Part shown: positions 56,834 to 64,000 of the stretch, in pieces
Position numbering within the stretch: the stretch's first letter is position 1
Layout: every line of letters starts with the position of its first letter
Translations under genes and position numbers: made by a program
NCBI GenBank assembly: GCA_029202845.1
Contig: CP119315.1
Coordinates: forward strand, 3,441,001 to 3,505,000
Length of the DNA stretch: 64,000 bases
Source of the DNA: Candidatus Sphingomonas colombiensis
Lineage (GTDB): Bacteria > Pseudomonadota > Alphaproteobacteria > Sphingomonadales > Sphingomonadaceae
Direction of reading: 5' to 3'
Notes under the pieces: generated by a model
Told to the model about the DNA's origin: nothing
Databases searched by the model: none
What the model saw: only the letters and a program-made list of their open reading frames with translations

Positions 56834-57616
56834 TTAATTGGTATGGGCGCGTTCCCACATGATCGCCAGCCCCTGAATGGTCAGATCCGGCTCGATCACG
56901 TCGAACACGTTGGTGTGTTGCTCGAACAAGGTGGCGAGGCCGCCGGTCGCCACGACCTTCACCGGCCGCCCGACTTCCGCCTTCATCCGCGCGACGAGGC
57001 CCTCGATCATCGAGATATAGCCCCAATAGATGCCGATGTTCATCTGATCGACGGTGTTGCGGCCAATCACGCCAAGATCTGCGCGCGGCGCCTCGATCGC
57101 GATGCGCGGCAGCTTGGCCGCGGCGTTGAACAGGGCATCGAGCGACAGATTGATGCCGGGCGCGATGATCCCGCCCTTATAGGCGCCGGTATAATCCGAG
57201 TGATCGAAGGTGGTGGCGGTGCCGAAATCGATCACGATCAGGTCGCCATCATGCAGCTCATGCGCCGCGATGGTATTCACCGCGCGATCGGCACCCAGCG
57301 ATTGCGGCTCGTCAACATCTATCGCGATACCCCAATCGACCGGGGGACGACCGGCGATCAACGCGTCCTGCCCGAAATATTTGCTCGCCAGCACCTGAAG
57401 ATTGTGAAGCGCGCGCGGCACGACGGTCGAGATGATCACCGCGTCGATCATCGCGCGGTCAAAGCCCTCCAGGATCAGCAGCTGATTGAGCCACACCGCA
57501 TATTCGTCGGCCGTCCGGCGCGGATCGGTGGCGATGCGCCAGCGCGCCTTGATCGTGCGCTCGTCAAGCAACGCGAAGACGATGTTGGTGTTTCCGGCAT
57601 CGATCGCCAGCAGCAT
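56834..57616 (-). CDS. coaX: Type III pantothenate kinase
   Basis: A 260-residue CoaX. The N-terminal phosphate-binding LAIDAGNTNIVFALLD motif, the central GADRAVNTIAAHE and VIDFGTATTFD segments, and GYISMIEGLVARM near the end are all typical of the type III family. It phosphorylates pantothenate in the first step of coenzyme A synthesis. It is 12 bases after birA on the same strand, and this order is widely conserved in alphaproteobacteria. Confidence 0.95.
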   Translation of the reverse strand: MLLAIDAGNTNIVFALLDERTIKARWRIATDPRRTADEYAVWLNQLLILEGFDRAMIDAVIISTVVPRALHNLQVLASKYFGQDALIAGRPPVDWGIAIDVDEPQSLGADRAVNTIAAHELHDGDLIVIDFGTATTFDHSDYTGAYKGGIIAPGINLSLDALFNAAAKLPRIAIEAPRADLGVIGRNTVDQMNIGIYWGYISMIEGLVARMKAEVGRPVKVVATGGLATLFEQHTNVFDVIEPDLTIQGLAIMWERAHTN

Positions 57617-57628
57617 CCTCTTTCCCCT

Positions 57629-58329
57629 TCAGACCAGAAACACGTCGCCCGCGTGGATGACACGGGTCGAGCCGTCCGCCAAGCGCAGCACCAATGCACC
57701 GTCCTGCGCCATTGTTTCGAAGTTACCATCGAGCGCGGTGCCATCTGCGAGGCGCGCGGTGAGCGGCGTCCCGACGGGATGCGCGCGCTCGATCCAGCGC
57801 GCGACGATCGGCGACAGGCCCTGCCCGCGCCAGATGCCGATCCATGCCGCCAGCATCTCGGCCAGCCGATCGAGCAGCGCGGCCGGCGTGATCGCGGCCC
57901 CCTGTTCCGCAATGCTGGTGGCGCGCCGGTCGGCGAGATCGGGATGATGGGCGACGTTCACGCCGATGCCGATCACGACATTGTCACCAACCCGCTCCAG
58001 CAGAATGCCGGAGAGCTTGGCCCCTGAGACGAGCAGGTCGTTCGGCCATTTCAGCATCGTCCCACGCGGAACGAGCCGCGCGACGACCTCCTCCAGCGCG
58101 ACCGCCGCGACCAGCGCCAGCGATGCGGCGGACGGATCGCCCGGACGCAGCCGCACGAGCGTGCTCGCGTAGAGATTGCCCTCCGGCGAAGCCCAGGGCC
58201 GCCCCTGCCTACCGCGCCCGGCAAGCTGCCGTTCGGCGCGAAGCCACAGGCCATCCTCCGCACCGCCAGCGGCGAGCTCGAGGAGATCGGCGTTGGTCGA
58301 CCCCGTCTCCGCGACGGTGATGATACGCG

Positions 58330-58333
<4 letters not shown>
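57629..58333 (-). CDS. birA: Biotin-[acetyl-CoA carboxylase] ligase
   Basis: A 234-residue BirA without the N-terminal DNA-binding domain. Family motifs are ETGSTNADLL near the start, RAERQLAGRGRQGRPW with the biotin-AMP loop GRGRQGR, and LKWPNDLLVSGAKLSGILLE. No ATG, GTG or TTG is available before the conserved start, so CTG at 58333 is the only reasonable start; it overlaps the nuoN TGA (CTGA). It attaches biotin to acetyl-CoA carboxylase. Usually cotranscribed with nuoN and coaX. Confidence 0.85.
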
Positions 58334-59789
<1,456 letters not shown>

Positions 59790-59790
<1 letters not shown>

Positions 59791-61331
59791 CAGTGCGCCT
59801 CCCCATGCGCGGCAGTTTCGGCATGAGCGGCCGGGATCACCCCGGTCCCCTTGGTCGGCAACGAGTCACCAGCGGGCTTGGCACGGTCGATCCGTGCCAG
59901 CAGCGCCTGCGTATCCTTGCGCATCGGCGCGAGGAAGCTTTCCGGATAAACGCCCATCCACAATACGACGGCGGCGATCGGGGCAAGCAGCCACAATTCA
60001 CGCTTTGACAGATCGGGCATCGCGCGAACGTCTTCCGACTTGATCTCGCCGAACACGACCCGGCGATAGAGATACAGCATATAGGCCGCGCCCAGAATGA
60101 TGCCGGTGGTGCAAAGCAAGGTGATCGTGGTCGACACCTGATAAGCGCCCATCAGGCTCAGCAATTCGCCGACGAAGTTGCTCGTCCCCGGCAGACCGAT
60201 CGAGGCCATGGTGAACAGCAGGAACAGCACCGCATAGCGCGGCATGTTCTGCGCCAATCCACCGTAGCGCGAAATCTCTCGGGTGTGCAGGCGATCATAG
60301 ATCACGCCCACGCACAGGAAGAGCGCACCCGATACCAGGCCGTGGCCCAGCATCACCATCATCGCGCCTTCGATACCCTGCGCATTGAATGCGAACAGCC
60401 CGATGGTGACGATCGCCATGTGCGCGACCGACGAATAAGCGATCAGCTTCTTCATGTCGGACTGCACCAGCGCGACGAGGCTGGTGTAGATCACCGCGAC
60501 TGCGGACAGCCCGAAGATCAGCCAGACAAACTGCGCGGACGCTTCCGGGAACATCGGCAGCGAGAAACGCAGGAAGCCGTATCCGCCGAGCTTCAGCAGC
60601 ACGCCAGCCAGGATCACAGACCCTGCGGTCGGCGCCTGAACGTGCGCGTCGGGCAACCAGGTGTGGACCGGCCACATCGGCATCTTCACCGCGAACGAGG
60701 CGAAGAAGGCCAACCATAGCCATGTCTGCACGTGCGCCGGGAAGTCATAAGCCATCAGCGCCGGGATCGAGGTCGTGCCCGCCGTGATGCTCATGTAAAG
60801 CATCGCGATGAACATCACGACCGAGCCGAGCAGCGTGTACAGGAAGAACTTGTACGACGCGTAGATCCGGTTCGCCCCGCCCCAGATGCCGATGATCAGA
60901 TACATCGGGATCAGGCCGGCTTCGAAGAAGATGTAGAACAGGAACAGATCCTGTGCCGCGAACGTGCCGATCATCAGCACCTCCGTGAACAGGAACAGGC
61001 TCATATATTCCGGGACGCGCTTCTCGATCGCCTCCCACGAGGCGCCGATGCAGATCGGCATCAGGAATACCGACAGCTCGATCAGCAGCAGCGCGAAGCC
61101 GTCGATGCCGAGCGACCAGCCGAACCGGCCGAAGATCGGCGCATGCTCGACGAATTGCCACTGTGCCCCGCCGATGTCGAAGCTGAGCCACAGCACGACG
61201 CCGAGCGCGAGATTGACCAGCGTCGCCGCGAGCGCGAGCCAGCGCGCTTGCGAAGCCGAAAGGAAGAGGCAGGCGGCCGCGGCAAGCGCGGGCACCAGCA
61301 ACATGACGGAGAGGATTGGAAAGCCGTTCAT
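59790..61331 (-). CDS. nuoM: NADH-quinone oxidoreductase subunit M
   Basis: A 513-residue subunit from ATG 61331 (GAGG eight bases upstream); a GTG three codons earlier is an alternative. Family segments include LFYIFFEAGLIPMYLIIG, PVHTWLPDAHVQAPTAGSV and DMKKLIAYSSVAHMAIV, and the key Glu in FFEAGL and Lys residues of the proton channel are present. A His-rich tail ends the protein (AHAETAAHGEAH). It lies between nuoL and nuoN in the usual order. Confidence 0.95.
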
Positions 61332-61341
61332 CTGCCCCACC

Positions 61342-63396
61342 TCAACCCGCGATGACCCAGGTGACCGCGGCGGTGAGCCCGATCAGCATGACGAACGCAT
61401 AAGTGTAAACATACCCCGTCTGGATGCGTGACGCGACACGACTGCCGAGCTGCACCACCCAGGCCGATCCATTCGGCCCGAAGCGGTCGATCGTCCCCTC
61501 GTCACCCTTGTGCCACAGGAAGCGGCCGATGGCGAAGGAGGGGCGAACGAACAGCAGGTCGTACAATTCGTCGAAATACCATTTGTTGTACACGAAATCG
61601 TACAGCACCTCGAACGTCGCGGTGAAGCGCGCCGGAATGTCGGTACGCACGATGTAAGCGATCCAGGCGGTCGTGAAACCGAGCAGCATCACCACGGTCG
61701 CGGCGAGCTTCACCCAGATCGGCACCTCGTGCATCGCGTGCATCAGATGCTCGTTGAACGCGATCGAGCCACGCCAGAACGTCTCGCCGGCGGTCGGCTC
61801 GATGAACCAGCCATGGAACACGAAGCCGGCGGCAACCGCGCCGATCGACAGTGCGATCAGCGGGATCAGCATGTTGAGCGGGCTTTCATGCGGGTGATAG
61901 CCCGCCGTTCCCGTCGCCATCTGATGAACGCCGATGTCGTGTGCATGCGTAACGGGCGCAGCATGTTCATCGGCCGGATTGTCATGATGGCCGTGCCCAT
62001 CGTGAACTGCGTGCTGGATATGCTCCGACGCGGCCCAGCGCGGCTTGCCCCAGAAGGTGAGGAACATCAGGCGCCACGAGTAGAAGCTGGTCAGCAGCGC
62101 GGCGAAGATACCGGTCCAGAATGCGCCCGGCTGCCCGGCCGCCCATGCTGCCTCGAGGATGCCATCCTTCGAGTGATAGCCCGCGAAGCCGCCGACACCA
62201 TAGATGCCAACACCCGTGATCGCCAGCGTGCCCAGCAACATCGCCCAGAAGGTGACCGGGATATGCTTACGCAGGCCGCCATAATAGCGCATGTCCTGCT
62301 CATGGTGCATCGCATGGATCACCGAGCCGGCCCCCAGGAACAGCAGCGCCTTGAAGAAGGCGTGCGTGAACAGGTGGAACATCGCCGCGCCATAAGCGCC
62401 GACGCCGGCGGCGAAGAACATATAGCCGAGCTGCGAACAGGTCGAATAAGCGATGACGCGCTTGATGTCCGTCTGCGTCGTGCCGATAGTCGCGGCGAAG
62501 ATGCAGGTCGCGGCGCCGACGGCGGTGACGACATGCAGCGCGGTCTGCGACGTTTCGAACATCGGCGACAGGCGACACACCATGAACACGCCGGCCGTGA
62601 CCATCGTCGCGGCGTGGATCAGCGCGCTGACCGGCGTCGGGCCTTCCATCGCGTCCGGCAACCAGGTGTGCAGGCCGAGCTGGGCAGACTTGCCCATCGC
62701 GCCGACGAACAACAGCAGGCAGAGCACGGTCATCGTGTCAAAGCGATAGCCGAGGAAACCGATCGTGGAGCCGGCCATGCCGGGCGCCGCGTGCAGAATC
62801 TCCGGGATCGAGACGGTGTTGAACACCAGATAGGTGCCGAAAATACCGAGCATGAAGCCAAGATCGCCGACGCGGTTGACGACGAACGCCTTGATCGCGG
62901 CGGCATTGGCGCTCGGCTTCTTGAACCAGAAGCCGATCAGCAGATAGCTCGCGAGGCCGACGCCTTCCCAGCCGAAGAACATCTGGATCAGATTGTCCGC
63001 CGTCACGAGCATCAGCATCGCGAAGGTGAACAGCGAGAGATAGGCGAAGAAGCGCGGCTGATCCGGATCTTCCGCCATATAGCCCCAGCTATACAGATGG
63101 ACGAGCGCGGAGACGCTGGTGATCACCACCAGCATCACGGCAGTCAGCGCATCGACGCGCAGCGCCCAGCTCGCGTCAAACGAGCCGGAGGTGAGGAAGT
63201 GCAGCACCGGCGTGACGCTCTCGCTCAGGCTGCCCGTCATGAAACCGATGAATACCGGCCACGACAAAGCGCATGAGATGAACAGCGCGCCAGTCGTCAG
63301 CGACTTGGCGACGGTGTTGCCGAGCGCACGATTGCCCAGCCCGGCGATCGCCGCAGCGAGCAGCGGCAGGAAAACGATGAAAAGGATCGAGGTCAC
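61342..63396 (-). CDS. nuoL: NADH-quinone oxidoreductase subunit L
   Basis: A 684-residue subunit with about 16 membrane segments. Typical segments are FFGWEGVGLASYLLIGFW, GKSAQLGLHTWLPDAMEGPTPV, DIKRVIAYSTCSQLGYMFFA and SLYSWRLMFLTFW-like sequence. A His- and Asp-rich insertion around residues 470-495 (HDGHGHHDNPADEH) lies on a loop. The long C-terminal lateral helix and transverse segment end the protein. It pumps protons and braces the membrane arm of complex I. Confidence 0.95.
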   Translation of the reverse strand: MTSILFIVFLPLLAAAIAGLGNRALGNTVAKSLTTGALFISCALSWPVFIGFMTGSLSESVTPVLHFLTSGSFDASWALRVDALTAVMLVVITSVSALVHLYSWGYMAEDPDQPRFFAYLSLFTFAMLMLVTADNLIQMFFGWEGVGLASYLLIGFWFKKPSANAAAIKAFVVNRVGDLGFMLGIFGTYLVFNTVSIPEILHAAPGMAGSTIGFLGYRFDTMTVLCLLLFVGAMGKSAQLGLHTWLPDAMEGPTPVSALIHAATMVTAGVFMVCRLSPMFETSQTALHVVTAVGAATCIFAATIGTTQTDIKRVIAYSTCSQLGYMFFAAGVGAYGAAMFHLFTHAFFKALLFLGAGSVIHAMHHEQDMRYYGGLRKHIPVTFWAMLLGTLAITGVGIYGVGGFAGYHSKDGILEAAWAAGQPGAFWTGIFAALLTSFYSWRLMFLTFWGKPRWAASEHIQHAVHDGHGHHDNPADEHAAPVTHAHDIGVHQMATGTAGYHPHESPLNMLIPLIALSIGAVAAGFVFHGWFIEPTAGETFWRGSIAFNEHLMHAMHEVPIWVKLAATVVMLLGFTTAWIAYIVRTDIPARFTATFEVLYDFVYNKWYFDELYDLLFVRPSFAIGRFLWHKGDEGTIDRFGPNGSAWVVQLGSRVASRIQTGYVYTYAFVMLIGLTAAVTWVIAG

Positions 63397-63399
63397 GCT

Positions 63400-63714
63400 T
63401 TATCCCTTCATCCGGCTGGGATCATCGACCGAGATCGACCCACGGCCACGGAAGAAGATAACGAGGATGGCAAGGCCGATCGCGGCCTCGCCGGCGGCGA
63501 CGGTCAGCACGAACATGGCGAACACCTGGCCCACCAGATCGTTGAGCGCCGCGGAAAATGCCACGAGGTTGATGTTCACCGCGAGCAGGATCAGTTCGAT
63601 CGCCATCAGAATGACGATGATGTTCTTGCGGTTGAGGAAGATCCCCAGCACGCCCATCGTGAACAGGATCGCCGCCACGACGAGATAGTGGATCAGGCCG
63701 ATTGAGCCGCTCAC
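63400..63714 (-). CDS. nuoK: NADH-quinone oxidoreductase subunit K
   Basis: A 104-residue subunit starting at GTG, overlapping the nuoJ stop as GTGA. Three membrane segments are present, with the conserved Glu in IVILMAIELILLAVNINLV and the second in AAGEAAIGLAILV, both important for proton transfer. The length is as expected for NuoK. It is separated from nuoL by three bases. Confidence 0.95.
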   Translation of the reverse strand: MSGSIGLIHYLVVAAILFTMGVLGIFLNRKNIIVILMAIELILLAVNINLVAFSAALNDLVGQVFAMFVLTVAAGEAAIGLAILVIFFRGRGSISVDDPSRMKG

Positions 63715-64000
63715 AGCTGCACCCCCTGGCCCACTTCGGGCCGCATGTTACGTGTCGCCTCTTCAGGCCGCCGCGCGACCTGGCGTGCGATATTCTGCGC
63801 CCGGACGCCCTTGCGCTCGCGGTGGGTGAGCACGATCGCGCCGATCATCGCCACCAGCAGCACTAGGCCGGCGCCCTCGAACACGAACAGATAGCGCGTG
63901 TAAAGCAGGTTGCCGATCGCCTGAATGTTCGGAATCGCGTGATCGACCGGCGCCGCGCGCCGCGCGAGATCAATCCCGCCCGCGCTCCACGCACCGACGC
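63711..64000 (-). CDS. nuoJ: NADH-quinone oxidoreductase subunit J, C-terminal part
   Basis: The last 95 or so codons of nuoJ, cut by the window edge. The visible part includes a membrane segment FVFEGAGLVLLVAMIGAIVL followed by the family LTHRERKGVRAQNIARQ pattern and a polar tail ending GQGVQL. Its stop overlaps nuoK. This places the rest of the nuo operon beyond base 64,000. Confidence 0.9.
   Translation of the reverse strand, partial: VGAWSAGGIDLARRAAPVDHAIPNIQAIGNLLYTRYLFVFEGAGLVLLVAMIGAIVLTHRERKGVRAQNIARQVARRPEEATRNMRPEVGQGVQL

Overview
The window is a high-GC alphaproteobacterial chromosome segment, most likely from a Sphingomonas or a close sphingomonad. Evidence for this is the gene order moeA-lexA-comEC-gltX-gltA, the run nuoJKLMN-birA-coaX-rnj-DUF1467, a three-gene bkd operon, and GTTC-N7-GTTC LexA boxes. 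No tRNA, rRNA, CRISPR array or insertion sequence was seen.

Bases 1 to about 27,100 are the late half of a siphovirus-type prophage. All structural genes are on the + strand and are tightly overlapped: end of a probable terminase, portal (DUF1073 with a C-terminal Acb1-like 2H phosphodiesterase), MuF-like head protein, DUF2213 protease/scaffold, cement protein, DUF2184 major capsid, head-tail connectors, tail tube, tail chaperones with a -1 frameshift site, tape measure, tail-hub proteins, DUF6950 peptidase-like protein, tail tip protein ending in a Hint domain, tailspike, lysis cassette (GH108 lysozyme, holin-like, overlapping spanins) and a second beta-helix protein. Minus-strand cargo is inserted in two places: a secreted protein plus a HigB/HigA toxin-antitoxin operon (12.6-14.1 kb), and an O-acetyltransferase next to the tailspike (21.1-21.7 kb). 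The right end holds an SRAP (YedK/HMCES) protein and an unknown 94-aa protein, both next to LexA boxes. Integrase, repressor and replication genes are not in the window and must lie to the left if the prophage is complete.

The most unusual signal is a five-copy element, CCGCCGTAAT, found once before each block of prophage late genes. In all five copies a TA dinucleotide lies exactly 20 bases after the final T, as expected of a -10 box. In four copies the start codon falls at or one base after the predicted +1 and has no Shine-Dalgarno; the fifth has a longer leader and a good Shine-Dalgarno. I read these as phage late promoters, four of them making leaderless mRNAs. The higB and arsR promoters also look leaderless.

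From about 27.5 kb to 64 kb the content is host core genome. It contains a GNAT acetyltransferase, Cu/Zn superoxide dismutase, an inositol-lipid gene set (CDP-alcohol phosphatidyltransferase, inositol-3-phosphate synthase, sugar-phosphate cytidylyltransferase-like), an ArsR/SRPBCC operon, a small stress membrane protein behind an EcfG-type promoter, the branched-chain 2-oxoacid dehydrogenase operon behind a palindromic operator, PilZ, Bax inhibitor-1, ThpR and an RNB ribonuclease. It continues with moeA, lexA, a thioesterase, comEC, gltX (apparent one-base frameshift near its start), gltA, a histidine kinase lacking its phospho-acceptor His with a DUF2336 partner, a 771-aa membrane-anchored coiled-coil protein, RNase J, coaX, birA (apparent CTG start) and the distal complex I genes nuoN to nuoJ (nuoJ cut by the window edge).
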